Shown: piece by piece, positions 42,449-51,460 of the stretch | Numbering within the stretch: position 1 is the stretch's first letter | Layout of the letters: every line of letters starts with the position of its first letter | Source: Bacteroidaceae bacterium | GTDB taxonomy: Bacteria > Bacteroidota > Bacteroidia > Bacteroidales > Bacteroidaceae | DNA length: 64,000 nucleotides | Assembly (NCBI GenBank): GCA_017617235.1 | Contig: JAFZWQ010000027.1 | Coordinates: forward strand, 22,133 to 86,132 | Direction of reading: 5' to 3' | Program-made: the position numbers and the translations under genes | Notes under the pieces: model-generated | What the model was told of the DNA's origin: nothing | What the model saw: only the letters and a program-made list of their open reading frames with translations | Databases searched by the model: none

Positions 42449-43318
42449 ATGGCCGCAAAGAAACAGAACAAGTGGATAGTGCCAGAGGGTCAGCCCCTGA
42501 CCGATATGGACCGCCGCATACTGGAGTTTCAAAACAGGGGTAAGCTGGTTCCCACACGTGAACTCATCAAGACCCCCGAACAAATTGAGGGCATCCGCAG
42601 GGCGGGTGTCCTTAATACTGCAGTACTGGACACGGTGGCCGAACGCATACGCCCAGGAATGTCGACGCTGGAAATAGACCGCATCGTCTATGACTACACC
42701 ACACAGCATGGAGGAATACCCGCACCCCTGAACTACGAGGGATTCCCCAATTCGTGCTGCACCAGCGTGAACGATGTCGTGTGTCATGGGATTCCAAGCG
42801 AAGACGACATTCTGGTGGAGGGCGACATCGTGAACGTCGACTGCACCACCATCCTGGACGGATACTATGCCGATGCCAGCCGCATGTTTGTAATCGGCGG
42901 AAAGACTGAGCCGCGTTGGCAACGGTTGGTGGATGTGGCCTGGGAGTGCTTGAAAATAGGCGAACAGGTGTGCAGTCAGCCCTACGTCTTTGTAGGCGAT
43001 ATTGGCAACGCCATACAGAAACATGCGCACAAGAACCACATGTCCGTAGTGCGTGATTTGTGTGGACACGGAGTAGGGTTGCAGTTTCACGAAGAGCCTG
43101 ACGTAGAGCACTATGGGCATCGTGGAACGGGTATGTTGCTGGTTCCCGGTATGACCTTCACCATCGAACCTATGATAAATCTGGGGCATTGGCAGGTATG
43201 TCTGGACGAAGACGACCCCACAGAGTGGATTGTGGTTACGGAAGACTATGAACCCTCTGCTCAATGGGAACACACCTACGTAATGACGGAAAACGGAGTA
43301 GAAATTTTGACGCATTGA
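42449..43318 (+). CDS. map: Methionine aminopeptidase, type I
   Basis: The 289-residue enzyme removes initiator Met. Metal ligands are visible in VNVDCTTILDGYYAD (two Asp), CGHGVGLQFHEEP (His), FTIEPM (Glu) and the final SAQWEHT (Glu). The first ~40 residues (Lys-rich, then PLTDMDRRILEF) are an N-terminal extension relative to E. coli Map. Its TGA overlaps the tsaD ATG by one base, so the two are coupled. Confidence 0.93.
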   Translation: MAAKKQNKWIVPEGQPLTDMDRRILEFQNRGKLVPTRELIKTPEQIEGIRRAGVLNTAVLDTVAERIRPGMSTLEIDRIVYDYTTQHGGIPAPLNYEGFPNSCCTSVNDVVCHGIPSEDDILVEGDIVNVDCTTILDGYYADASRMFVIGGKTEPRWQRLVDVAWECLKIGEQVCSQPYVFVGDIGNAIQKHAHKNHMSVVRDLCGHGVGLQFHEEPDVEHYGHRGTGMLLVPGMTFTIEPMINLGHWQVCLDEDDPTEWIVVTEDYEPSAQWEHTYVMTENGVEILTH

Positions 43319-44346
43319 TGGAAAAAGATACCATAATATTGGGGATTGAGAGTTCGTGCGACGATACGAGCGCAGCTGTCATCAAGAACGGCATTTTGCT
43401 GTCGAACGTGACTGCCTCGCAAGCTGTTCACGAAAGCTATGGAGGTGTGGTGCCAGAACTGGCCAGCAGAGCCCATCAACAGAACATTGTGCCTGTGGTG
43501 GACCAAGCCCTGAAACGGGCTGGGGTAGAGCGCGAACAGCTTTCAGCCATTGCCTTTACCAGAGGCCCAGGTCTCATGGGCAGTCTCCTTGTCGGAGTGT
43601 CGTTTGCAAAAGGCTTAGCGGCTTCGCTTGGCATTCCCATGATAGACGTGAACCACCTGCAGGGACACGTGTTGGCACACTTCATTCATGCCGAAGGTGA
43701 GGAATTCAATCCTCCCACATTCCCCTTTCTGTGCCTGTTGGTAAGTGGCGGTAACTCGCAGATTATCAAGGTAAATGCCTACAACGATATGCAGATTATC
43801 GGACAGACCATAGACGATGCCGCAGGCGAGGCAATCGACAAGGCGGCAAAGGTTATGGGGCTGGGTTATCCGGGTGGTCCCATCATCGACCGTCTGGCCA
43901 GACAAGGGAATCCTGAAGCCTACAAGTTTTCGAAGCCGCATATCCCCGATTACGACTATAGCTTCTCTGGTTTGAAGACTTCCTTCCTATATAATCTGCG
44001 CGATTGGATACAGGAAGACCCCGATTTCATCGAACATCACAAGGAAGACCTTGCAGCATCGATAGAAAAGGCAATCGTGGATACATTGATGAATAAATTA
44101 CGTTTGGCGGCTCGCGACCTGAAGATACGTCAAGTGGCAATGGCAGGTGGCGTGAGCGCCAATACAGGATTGCGCAACGCCTTCCACGAATATGCCGCGA
44201 AATACCATTGGCAAGTGTTTATCCCCAAGTTCGGATACACCACGGATAATGCCGCCATGATAGCCCAAGCAGGCTACTTCAAATTCCAGGACCGTGACTT
44301 CTGTCCGATGGAAGCACCTGCCTATAGCAGGGTTGCGATAAAATAA
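43318..44346 (+). CDS. tsaD: tRNA N6-adenosine threonylcarbamoyltransferase
   Basis: The 342-residue ASKHA-fold enzyme makes t6A37 with TsaB and TsaE. The motifs are ILGIESSCDDTSAAV (7-21), the metal site HLQGHVLAH, and GGVSANTGLR near the C-terminus. The frame is open 18 codons upstream inside map, but ATG at 43318 gives the conserved N-terminus and the typical one-base stop/start overlap. Confidence 0.94.
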   Translation: MEKDTIILGIESSCDDTSAAVIKNGILLSNVTASQAVHESYGGVVPELASRAHQQNIVPVVDQALKRAGVEREQLSAIAFTRGPGLMGSLLVGVSFAKGLAASLGIPMIDVNHLQGHVLAHFIHAEGEEFNPPTFPFLCLLVSGGNSQIIKVNAYNDMQIIGQTIDDAAGEAIDKAAKVMGLGYPGGPIIDRLARQGNPEAYKFSKPHIPDYDYSFSGLKTSFLYNLRDWIQEDPDFIEHHKEDLAASIEKAIVDTLMNKLRLAARDLKIRQVAMAGGVSANTGLRNAFHEYAAKYHWQVFIPKFGYTTDNAAMIAQAGYFKFQDRDFCPMEAPAYSRVAIK

Positions 44347-44357
44347 TTGCTAAAATA

Positions 44358-44389
44358 TTTGGCAGTTCGAGAAAAATGATGTAATTTTG
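44358..44389 (+). promoter_or_regulatory. Promoter of the L28-L33-bL38 operon
   Basis: TTTG (44358-44361), 20 bases, TAATTTTG (44382-44389): a near-perfect consensus 49 bases before rpmB. Confidence 0.72.
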
Positions 44390-44438
44390 CACGCTGTTTG
44401 GAAGAAGCTATTGGAATAGCAAAAGAAAGAAATTAGAA

Positions 44439-44699
44439 ATGTCTAAGATTTGTCAAATTACAGGAAAGAAGGCAATGGTAGGAAACAACGTTTCCCACTC
44501 AAAGCGTCGCACAAAGCGTACTTTCGATGTGAACTTGTTCTATAAGAAGTTCTACTATGTTGAGCAGGATTGCTGGATTACACTCCGCGTATCTGCTGCT
44601 GGCCTTCGCATGATTAACAAAGTTGGTCTCGATGCAGCCCTCACACAGGCTGTTGCCAATGGCTACTGCGATTGGAAAGACATTAAGGTAATCGGTTAA
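44439..44699 (+). CDS. rpmB: 50S ribosomal protein L28
   Basis: The 86-residue protein starts [20 protein letters not shown], the L28 signature (C-x-TGK, NNVSH-N), and continues with KRTFDVNLF. Normal length. First of three small ribosomal genes under one promoter, closed by the terminator at 45113-45147. Confidence 0.95.
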   Translation: MSKICQITGKKAMVGNNVSHSKRRTKRTFDVNLFYKKFYYVEQDCWITLRVSAAGLRMINKVGLDAALTQAVANGYCDWKDIKVIG

Positions 44700-44718
44700 A
44701 AGAAAGGAGAATCACATT

Positions 44719-44907
44719 ATGGCAAAGAAAACAAAAGGTAACAGAGTTCAGGTGATTCTTGAATGCACCGAGCACAAAGCCAGTGGCATGCCCGGCACAA
44801 GCCGTTACATCACGACCAAGAATCGTAAGAACACCCCTGAGCGCTTGGAGTTGAAGAAGTACAACCCCATACTGAAGCGCATGACTGTACACAAGGAAAT
44901 TAAGTAA
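44719..44907 (+). CDS. rpmG: 50S ribosomal protein L33
   Basis: The 62-residue protein shows [13 protein letters not shown], the [19 protein letters not shown] body and a [10 protein letters not shown] end. Only one cysteine is present, so this is the non-zinc (C-minus) form of L33. 19 bases after rpmB. Confidence 0.95.
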   Translation: MAKKTKGNRVQVILECTEHKASGMPGTSRYITTKNRKNTPERLELKKYNPILKRMTVHKEIK

Positions 44908-44930
44908 TTAAACCGTAAGCATAAGATACT

Positions 44931-45086
44931 ATGGCAAAGAAAACCGTGGCCACCTTGCAGACTGGCAAGACTGATGGCCGAAGCTATACGAAAGTTATCA
45001 AGATGGTTAAGTCGCCCAAGACTGGTGCTTACATCTTTGACGAGCAGATGGTTCCCAACGAAGCTGTTAAGGATTTCTTCAAATAA
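44931..45086 (+). CDS. DUF4295 small protein, ribosomal protein bL38
   Basis: A 51-residue Lys-rich protein from ATG 44931 to TAA 45084-45086: MAKKTVATLQTGKTDG, then YTKVIKMVKSPKTGAYIF and NEAVKDFFK. This is the DUF4295 family, which structural work on the Flavobacterium johnsoniae ribosome identified, to my knowledge, as a Bacteroidota-specific large-subunit protein named bL38. Position 23 bases after rpmG fits. It is short enough to be missed by length-filtered gene calling. Confidence 0.9.
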   Translation: MAKKTVATLQTGKTDGRSYTKVIKMVKSPKTGAYIFDEQMVPNEAVKDFFK

Positions 45087-45112
45087 ATCCAAAGTTTCGA
45101 CTACAGAATACG

Positions 45113-45147
45113 ATGCATCCACGTTTTGCGTGGGTGCATTTTTTTTT
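45113..45147 (+). terminator. Terminator of the ribosomal-protein operon
   Basis: ATGCATCCACG (45113-45123) pairs over 11 positions (one G-T) with CGTGGGTGCAT (45129-45139) around TTTTG, followed by nine T residues. It separates bL38 from ftsY. Confidence 0.88.
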
Positions 45148-45224
45148 GTTTTTTCTACCATTTCATCGAACATTTATTTTATTTGTTAATTATTTATCGT
45201 ACCTTTGTAGCAAATTCGTGTACT

Positions 45225-46187
45225 ATGGGATTTTTTAATATATTCTCGAAGAAGAGCAAGGAAGAACAGGTCGAAACCCTCGATAAGGGACTGGAAAAGA
45301 CAAAGGAGAGTTTCTTTGGCAAACTGACCCGTGCCATTGCTGGTAAGTCGAAGGTGGACGACGACGTGCTGGACAACTTGGAAGAAGTGTTGGTAACCAG
45401 CGATGTTGGCGTAGATACTACGCTCAACATTATCCGCAGGATAGAAGAGCGCGTGCAGCGAGACAAGTATGTGACAACTGATGAGTTGAATGGCATACTG
45501 CGTGAAGAAATAGCTGCTCTGCTGACGGAGAATAACACGACAGATACCGAAGGCTTCCAGATTCCTACAGACAAAAAACCGTACGTGGTAATGGTTGTAG
45601 GTGTGAATGGTGTGGGAAAGACAACTACGATAGGTAAGTTGGCATTCCAGTTCAAACAGGCAGGTTTGAATGTTGTACTGGGTGCTGCCGACACGTTCCG
45701 TGCAGCTGCCGTAGAGCAGATTGTCATCTGGGGAGAGCGTGCAGGTGTGCCTGTGGTGAAACAGCAGATGGGTAGTGATCCTGCCTCCGTTGCTTTCGAT
45801 ACTTTGCAGAGTGCCATAGCTCAAGGAGCAGATGTGGTGCTGATAGATACGGCTGGACGTCTGCATAACAAGAAGGGATTGATGGATGAATTGTCCAAGA
45901 TAAAGCGCGTGATGCAAAAACTGGTTCCAGACGCCCCACACGATGTTATGTTGGTGCTGGATGGCAGTACTGGGCAGAATGCTTTCGAGCAAGCCAAACA
46001 GTTTACTGCAGCTACAGATGTTACGAGTATGGCCATTACGAAGCTCGACGGCACAGCAAAGGGCGGAGTCGTTATAGGCATCAGCGACCAGTTCAAGATT
46101 CCTGTACGTTACATCGGACTGGGTGAGGGAATCGAAGATTTACAGCCCTTTAACAGAGTAGATTTCGTTAACTCGTTGTTCAAATAA
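45225..46187 (+). CDS. ftsY: Signal recognition particle receptor FtsY
   Basis: The 320-residue SRP GTPase has a short N-terminal amphipathic segment (MGFFNIFSKKSK), the N helical bundle, and the G domain with GVNGVGKTTTIGKLA, DTAGRLHNKKGLM and TKLDGTAKGG. It docks ribosome-SRP complexes at the membrane. The frame extends upstream into the terminator, so the ATG at 45225, after a TACCTTTG -7 box at 45200-45207, is used; this gives a leader of ~14 bases. rimO follows three bases later. Confidence 0.94.
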   Translation: MGFFNIFSKKSKEEQVETLDKGLEKTKESFFGKLTRAIAGKSKVDDDVLDNLEEVLVTSDVGVDTTLNIIRRIEERVQRDKYVTTDELNGILREEIAALLTENNTTDTEGFQIPTDKKPYVVMVVGVNGVGKTTTIGKLAFQFKQAGLNVVLGAADTFRAAAVEQIVIWGERAGVPVVKQQMGSDPASVAFDTLQSAIAQGADVVLIDTAGRLHNKKGLMDELSKIKRVMQKLVPDAPHDVMLVLDGSTGQNAFEQAKQFTAATDVTSMAITKLDGTAKGGVVIGISDQFKIPVRYIGLGEGIEDLQPFNRVDFVNSLFK

Positions 46188-46190
46188 CGG

Positions 46191-47495
46191 ATGAAACGCA
46201 ACACGGTAGATATCATAACTCTGGGCTGTAGCAAGAATCTGGTGGATTCCGAACGCCTGTTTAGCCAATTGGAAGCCAACGGCTATCGAGTGACGCATGA
46301 TAGCGAGCAACCAGAGGGAGAGATTGCCGTTGTGAATACCTGTGGCTTCATCGCCGATGCCCAGGAAGAGAGCATCAACACCATACTGGAGTTGGCTCAG
46401 CGCAAATCGCAAGGGAAACTGAAACGTCTATATGTTATGGGATGTCTGTCGCAGCGCTTCATGAAAGACCTGCAGCAGGAAATCCCTGAGGTCGACAAAT
46501 ACTATGGAAAGTTCAATTGGAACGAACTGCTCGTGGATTTAGGTAAGGCATATCGTCAGGATCTGCACCTTCAGCGACATCTTACGACACCTTCCCACTA
46601 TGCCTATCTAAAGATTAGTGAGGGATGCGACAGGCATTGTAGCTATTGTGCCATTCCCATCATCACGGGGCACCATGTAAGCCGTCCCATGGAGGATATC
46701 TTGGATGAAGTTCGTATGTTGGTTGAACAGGGTGTTAAGGAGTTTCAGGTTATTGCTCAGGAACTGACGTATTACGGTGTAGACTTGTATCATCGTCGTG
46801 CCATTGCAGAACTGATAGAGCAGATTGCCAATGTGCCAGGTGTGGAATGGATACGTCTGCACTATGCTTATCCCAGCGACTTCCCCAAGGATTTGTTCCG
46901 TGTGATGCGTGAACACGACAATGTCTGCAAATACATGGATGTGGCTTTGCAGCACATCTCTGACCCAGTTTTGAAGGCAATGCGCAGACACATTACCAAG
47001 GAAGAAACCTACCAGTTTGTGGAGGAGTTCCGACGCGAGGTGCTTGGTGTACATTTACGGACCACTTTGATGGTGGGACATCCGGGTGAGACGGAGGAAG
47101 GTTTCCAGGAGTTGCTTGAGTTTGTACGCTGGGCCCGATTCGAACGTATGGGTGCATTTGCCTACAGCGAGGAAATGGGGACTTATAGCGCTCAGAACTT
47201 TGCAGATGATATTCCTGACGAAGTGAAGCAGGCACGATTAAGCAAACTCATGCGTCTGCAGCAACGTATTTCGTCAGAAGTGCAGGAGACGAAAGTTGGA
47301 CAGTTGATGAAAGTTATTATCGATAGGCGCGAGGGTGACTATTATGTGGGACGTACGGAGTTTGATTCTCCTGAGGTTGATCCTGAGGTGCTGATTCCTG
47401 CGAACCAACGGGATTTGTCCATAGGCAGTTTCTATCGATGCCGCATTACTTCGTCCGACGATTTTGATTTGTATGCTGAGGTTGTAAATGAATAA
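46191..47495 (+). CDS. rimO: Ribosomal protein S12 methylthiotransferase RimO
   Basis: The 434-residue radical-SAM enzyme has the UPF0004 domain (LGCSKNLVDSE, NTCGFIADA, MGCLSQR: three Cys for the auxiliary cluster), the radical-SAM triad CDRHCSYC (about 144-151) and a C-terminal TRAM domain. The DSER and CGFIADAQEES forms mark RimO rather than MiaB. It methylthiolates Asp of S12. Cotranscribed with ftsY (three-base gap) and followed by HU at 11 bases. Confidence 0.94.
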   Translation: MKRNTVDIITLGCSKNLVDSERLFSQLEANGYRVTHDSEQPEGEIAVVNTCGFIADAQEESINTILELAQRKSQGKLKRLYVMGCLSQRFMKDLQQEIPEVDKYYGKFNWNELLVDLGKAYRQDLHLQRHLTTPSHYAYLKISEGCDRHCSYCAIPIITGHHVSRPMEDILDEVRMLVEQGVKEFQVIAQELTYYGVDLYHRRAIAELIEQIANVPGVEWIRLHYAYPSDFPKDLFRVMREHDNVCKYMDVALQHISDPVLKAMRRHITKEETYQFVEEFRREVLGVHLRTTLMVGHPGETEEGFQELLEFVRWARFERMGAFAYSEEMGTYSAQNFADDIPDEVKQARLSKLMRLQQRISSEVQETKVGQLMKVIIDRREGDYYVGRTEFDSPEVDPEVLIPANQRDLSIGSFYRCRITSSDDFDLYAEVVNE

Positions 47496-47506
47496 AGATT
47501 TATGAT

Positions 47507-47776
47507 ATGAACAACAAGGAATTTATTGCATTGGTAGCAGAGAGACTGGACACATCCATTAAGGATACTACAGCCCTCATGTCTGCTTTCACTGCCGAGT
47601 TGAGCAGTCAACTCGAGGATGGTTCGAACATTTCCATCAGCGGATTTGGAAACTTCGAGGTGAAGAAGAAGTTGGAACGGGTTGTGATAAACCCTTCTAC
47701 CAAACAACGAATGTTGGTTCCCCCAAAATTGGTGCTGGGGTTCAAGCCGAGTACTGTCTTTAAAGATAAACTATAA
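47507..47776 (+). CDS. HU-family DNA-binding protein
   Basis: The 89-residue protein has the standard HU/IHF fold: N-terminal [20 protein letters not shown], the [14 protein letters not shown] turn (about 43-56), and a [21 protein letters not shown] arm and end. The usual DNA-intercalating Pro lies in the INPSTK stretch. Likely nucleoid-associated, dimeric. It precedes a second HU domain gene by five bases; the pair may form heterodimers (inference). Confidence 0.9.
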   Translation: MNNKEFIALVAERLDTSIKDTTALMSAFTAELSSQLEDGSNISISGFGNFEVKKKLERVVINPSTKQRMLVPPKLVLGFKPSTVFKDKL

Positions 47777-47781
47777 CAGCT

Positions 47782-48921
47782 ATGGATAACAAGGTATTGC
47801 TTACCGACCTGGCCGAGGGATTGGCTCGTCGGAAATCTATATCAAAGAAGGATGCCGAGAACTTTATCCGCGTTGTGTTCGATACTATTCAGGGACAGCT
47901 GTTGGCTGGTGAATCCGTGAAGGTCAAAGGACTGGGTACCTTTAAGATTGTTACGGTAGACAGTCGAGAAAGTGTCAATGTAAGTACAGGTGAACGTTTC
48001 ACGATTGGCAGCCACGGAAAAGTTTCCTTTACACCGGACAAGACGTTGAGTGACCAGGTGAACAGGCCGTTTGCCGACTTCGATACCGTTGTTCTGAACG
48101 ATGAAACCAAGACAGAGGATATGGAGCGTATCGATGATGTTCCAGAACCCGTTGTAGAACCAGAACCAGTTCCAGAACCTGTTGTCGAGGAGGAACCTGT
48201 TGTGGAAGCCGAGACTGTCTTGGAGCCTGTCGAAGAGGAAGAACCCGTTGCAGAACCAGAGCCGGTTGTTGAGCCTGAGCCAACTCCGGAACCAGAACCG
48301 GTTGTTGAGCCTGAGCCTGCTCCAGAACCTGAACCTGTTGTTGAACCCGTACCTGCTCCTGTGGTAGCTCCAGAGCCCGTTATCGAGAAAGAGAAGCCCG
48401 CAGAGCCCGAACCCAAGAAATCTTCCAAGGCTTGGATTTGGTTGTTGTTACTGCTGTTGGTTGTGCTGGTATGTGGCTTTGGCTGGTTCTATGGCAAGGA
48501 TTACATCATACCTCAAACAGAGCAGGAAGTACCTTCTGCACCTGTTGAGGAACAGGTTGCAGTGCCTGATACCATCCAGAAGGCAGATACCTTGCAAAAG
48601 GCAGATACTCTTCAGCCTGCAGAGCCCGTTGTAGCAAAGCCTCAGCCCGCTCAGGCTGCACCTAAGTCGGTTCAGAATGCCGAAGAACTTGCAAAAGACT
48701 ATCAGCAGGTTAAGTACGGAAAGTACTGGATTGTTGGTACGAAGACTGAGCACGTATTACAGCGAGGCGAGGATTTGTCGATACTTGCCGAACAATATTA
48801 TAACGACAAGACGCTGGTAAGTTACATCATGCGGCACAATAACTATTCAATGGCAAGGGCCAACGGCCTGATGGCTGGTGCTAAGGTGAAGATCCCAGAG
48901 TTGGTTGCAAAAAACAATTAG
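47782..48921 (+). CDS. Membrane-anchored HU domain + Pro/Glu repeats + LysM domain
   Basis: The 379-residue protein starts with an HU domain (1 to about 95; [12 protein letters not shown], then [15 protein letters not shown]). Residues about 117-205 are degenerate (V)EPEPV repeats, a stiff acidic spacer. A single membrane span at about 213-235 ([20 protein letters not shown]) leads to a Gln/Ala-rich linker and a C-terminal LysM-like domain ([27 protein letters not shown]). LysM binds peptidoglycan, so DNA-binding fold and wall-binding fold lie on opposite sides of the inner membrane. It follows HU by five bases and precedes an ABC ATPase by nine. Confidence 0.88.
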   Translation: MDNKVLLTDLAEGLARRKSISKKDAENFIRVVFDTIQGQLLAGESVKVKGLGTFKIVTVDSRESVNVSTGERFTIGSHGKVSFTPDKTLSDQVNRPFADFDTVVLNDETKTEDMERIDDVPEPVVEPEPVPEPVVEEEPVVEAETVLEPVEEEEPVAEPEPVVEPEPTPEPEPVVEPEPAPEPEPVVEPVPAPVVAPEPVIEKEKPAEPEPKKSSKAWIWLLLLLLVVLVCGFGWFYGKDYIIPQTEQEVPSAPVEEQVAVPDTIQKADTLQKADTLQPAEPVVAKPQPAQAAPKSVQNAEELAKDYQQVKYGKYWIVGTKTEHVLQRGEDLSILAEQYYNDKTLVSYIMRHNNYSMARANGLMAGAKVKIPELVAKNN

Positions 48922-48930
48922 AAGTAGAAC

Positions 48931-49575
48931 GTGAATACAATACGTTTAGAACATACCTTTCCTGAGGTCTTTGCCAAGCGTTCGGATTTGCATAGCGAGG
49001 TGTGGCAGCAGGATGTAACCTTGGAACGTGGCAAGCTTTACTTGGTAGAAGCAAGCAGTGGCACAGGTAAATCGTCGCTCTGCAGTTTCATCTATGGCTA
49101 TCGTCGCGACTATCAGGGCATGATTTCCTTTGATGGTGCGAATATCCGCAATTTCAAGACTAAGGATTGGACCAATCTTCGCCAGCGTCACTTGAGTCTG
49201 ATGTGGCAGGAGTTGCGGCTCTTTCCTGAGTTGACTGCAATAGAGAATGTTCAAATCAAGAATCGTCTGACGGGCTTCAAAGGTAAGAAGCAAATCCGCC
49301 AATGGTTCGAGGAATTAGGTATTGCTGATAAGATGGATACGAAGGTTGGAATCATGAGTTTCGGCCAACAGCAGCGTGTTGCCTTGATGCGAGCCTTAGT
49401 TCAGCCAATGGATTTTCTGTTCGTAGACGAACCTGTGAGTCATCTCGACGATACAAATGCACGTATCATGGCAGACATCATGATGGAAGAGGCTACCCGT
49501 CAGGGGGCAGGAGTCGTGGTGACGAGTATTGGTAAGCACGTGGATTTGAATTACGATAAAACCTTACGCCTATGA
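48931..49575 (+). CDS. ABC transporter ATP-binding protein (FtsE/LolD-like)
   Basis: The 214-residue ATPase has Walker A ASSGTGKSS (41-49), the signature MSFGQQQR (142-149; the first Gly of LSGGQ is replaced by Phe), and Walker B DFLFVDEP (161-168). Start is GTG at 48931. The size fits the short MacB/FtsE/LolD group that works with a FtsX-type permease, encoded immediately downstream with a four-base overlap. Substrate unknown; this group often does mechanical work rather than transport. Confidence 0.85.
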   Translation: MNTIRLEHTFPEVFAKRSDLHSEVWQQDVTLERGKLYLVEASSGTGKSSLCSFIYGYRRDYQGMISFDGANIRNFKTKDWTNLRQRHLSLMWQELRLFPELTAIENVQIKNRLTGFKGKKQIRQWFEELGIADKMDTKVGIMSFGQQQRVALMRALVQPMDFLFVDEPVSHLDDTNARIMADIMMEEATRQGAGVVVTSIGKHVDLNYDKTLRL

Positions 49576-50750
49576 GACTGGTCTGGAAACTTTTACGCCA
49601 GCACATCTCTGGCTTACAGCTTTTGGGTTTTTTCCTGGCGAATCTGCTGGGTATGCTGATTGTTCTCTTGGCATTACAGTTCTATCGTGACGTCCGTCCC
49701 GTCTTCTCGCAGGATGACGGTGTTATCAATAACGATTACTTGATACTCTCCAAAAAGATTTCTGCCATAGGGTTTGGAACGACCTCTTTCTCCGACAGCG
49801 AAATAAAGGAGATAGAAAAACAGCCGTTCACCAAGCGGATAGGAACTTTTACTGCCAGTCAGTACAAGGTTTCGTGCTCGATGGGGATTGATGGAGTTGC
49901 TAACTTTGGGACGCAGATGTATTTCGAATCTGTTCCCGACAACTTCGTGGATACGGATAAGAGTCAGTGGAAGTATGACGAGAACAGCGACTTCGTTCCC
50001 ATCATTCTCCCACGCAGCTACCTTACCATCTATAACTTCGGTTTTGCCCAAAGTCGTTCATTGCCCAAACTGTCGGAAGGCGTTATCTCTATGATTGATA
50101 TGATGGTAATCCTTCGTGGCGATGCCAAAGAGAGACGGATGCGAGGCAAGGTAATTGGCTTTACGAATCGATTGAACACGATTCTTGTGCCTGAGAGCTT
50201 CATGCAGTGGAGCAATCAGGAATTTGCACCTAACGCCGATATCGAGCCAACCCGACTGATTGTCGAAGTAGGCAATCCGACGGATGACCGTATTGCTAAG
50301 TTCATCCAGAAACATGGCTACGACATAGACGAAGACAAGTTACAGGCAGGCAAAGCCACGTATTTCCTCAAGGTGATGAGCGCTATTGTGATGGGTGTGG
50401 GGCTGCTGATAAGTGCTCTTTCGTTCTTCATCCTGATGCTTAGCATCTATTTGCTCGTCCAGAAGAATACTGTGAAGCTGCAGAACCTGTTGCTCATCGG
50501 ATACAGTCCTGCCCGTGTGAGCCTGCCTTACCAATTGCTGACGATTGGCATGAATGCCTTTGTCCTGTTGATGGCGCTTGGCATTCTATATTGGTTACGT
50601 TCCCAGTATATGGAGATGCTGTGGGCCATGTTCCCCAGTATCGAGGAAACATCCATGTGGCCAGCATATGTGCTGGGTGGGATTTTGTTCCTTTTAGTTA
50701 GTGTGCTAAACGTTATCGCTATTCGGCGAAAAGTTTCTAAATGCTTCTAA
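49572..50750 (+). CDS. FtsX/MacB-like ABC permease
   Basis: The 392-residue protein has one N-terminal span (about 14-40), a large periplasmic domain (about 45-265) and three C-terminal spans (about 270-305, 320-345, 360-385), the layout of FtsX/MacB permeases. ATGA overlap with the ATPase gene shows coupling. It shares the locus with the HU-LysM protein, which hints at a cell-envelope role, but no direct evidence links them. The last 14 bases overlap the convergent MurU-like gene. Confidence 0.75.
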   Translation: MRLVWKLLRQHISGLQLLGFFLANLLGMLIVLLALQFYRDVRPVFSQDDGVINNDYLILSKKISAIGFGTTSFSDSEIKEIEKQPFTKRIGTFTASQYKVSCSMGIDGVANFGTQMYFESVPDNFVDTDKSQWKYDENSDFVPIILPRSYLTIYNFGFAQSRSLPKLSEGVISMIDMMVILRGDAKERRMRGKVIGFTNRLNTILVPESFMQWSNQEFAPNADIEPTRLIVEVGNPTDDRIAKFIQKHGYDIDEDKLQAGKATYFLKVMSAIVMGVGLLISALSFFILMLSIYLLVQKNTVKLQNLLLIGYSPARVSLPYQLLTIGMNAFVLLMALGILYWLRSQYMEMLWAMFPSIEETSMWPAYVLGGILFLLVSVLNVIAIRRKVSKCF

Positions 50751-51456
50751 GAAACGCTTCTGCTTCGGCGAGCGTATCCATTTTACCTACATCCATCAGG
50801 CGAAGGTCTGGTTGGATGTAGCCGTATATGGAGTGTGTTGCACAAACGGAGAGGTAGAAATCGATGATGGAAAACTTGTCGGGCCACTCGTCCATCAATG
50901 GGAACAGGTTGGTGCTCATCTGGTGAATGCCGGCAAAGGCATACTTGTGGCAATGTTCGACGTCTAGGTTTGGGTAGGGACTCTTTACCTCGCCTGTTTT
51001 TATGTTTGTCCAACCTACAAGGCGCATGTTGTCGTCAAAGAGAAGGTAGCGTTGGGTAATGCGTTCACTTACCAATAGCGTTGCATCGTGCTGTGAGCCT
51101 GCATTCATGAAGGACCTTAAATCTACGTTGCTCAGGATGTCCACGTTGTGGATGAGGAAACGTTCGCATCCCTGCAACAGTTTGCGTGCATGCTTAATTC
51201 CGCCTCCTGTCTCCAATAACTCCTGCCGTTCGTTGCTCAGGGCGATGCGGAATGGTTTATCCTGACACCATTCCTCAATCATGTCGGCAAAGTGGTGGAT
51301 ATTGATTACAAATTCATCAAAGCCAGCTCGCTGCAGTTTCTCCAATACAATCTCGAGCAGGGGACGTCCGTCAACAGGTACCAAGGCCTTTGGCATGTGG
51401 TCGGTCAGGGGCTTGAGCCTTGTTCCCAACCCTGCGGCGAAAATCATGGCTTTCAT
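50737..51456 (-). CDS. Nucleotidyltransferase, MurU-like (MurNAc-1-phosphate uridylyltransferase type)
   Basis: The 239-residue NTP transferase has MKAMIFAAGLGTRLKPLTDH (the G-x-G-T-R nucleotide motif), PKALVPVDGRPLLE, the LETGGGIKHARKLL segment and a NVDILSN metal site. Similarity to Pseudomonas MurU (LETGGGI, PLVPV) and the adjacent AmgK-like kinase gene four bases upstream suggest conversion of MurNAc-1-P (or GlcNAc-1-P) to the UDP-sugar during peptidoglycan recycling. Substrate is inferred from this pairing. Convergent 14-base overlap with the permease gene. Confidence 0.78.
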   Translation of the reverse strand: MKAMIFAAGLGTRLKPLTDHMPKALVPVDGRPLLEIVLEKLQRAGFDEFVINIHHFADMIEEWCQDKPFRIALSNERQELLETGGGIKHARKLLQGCERFLIHNVDILSNVDLRSFMNAGSQHDATLLVSERITQRYLLFDDNMRLVGWTNIKTGEVKSPYPNLDVEHCHKYAFAGIHQMSTNLFPLMDEWPDKFSIIDFYLSVCATHSIYGYIQPDLRLMDVGKMDTLAEAEAFLRSI

Positions 51457-51460
51457 GGGC

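Noticed and set aside
43264-43317. Upstream 18-codon extension of tsaD
   Set aside because: It lies wholly inside map, and TsaD homologues begin at the Met at 43318, which overlaps the map stop by one base.
47889-48428. Gly/Ser/Thr-rich 179-residue minus-strand frame
   Set aside because: It is the complement of the EPEPV repeat codons of the HU-LysM gene.
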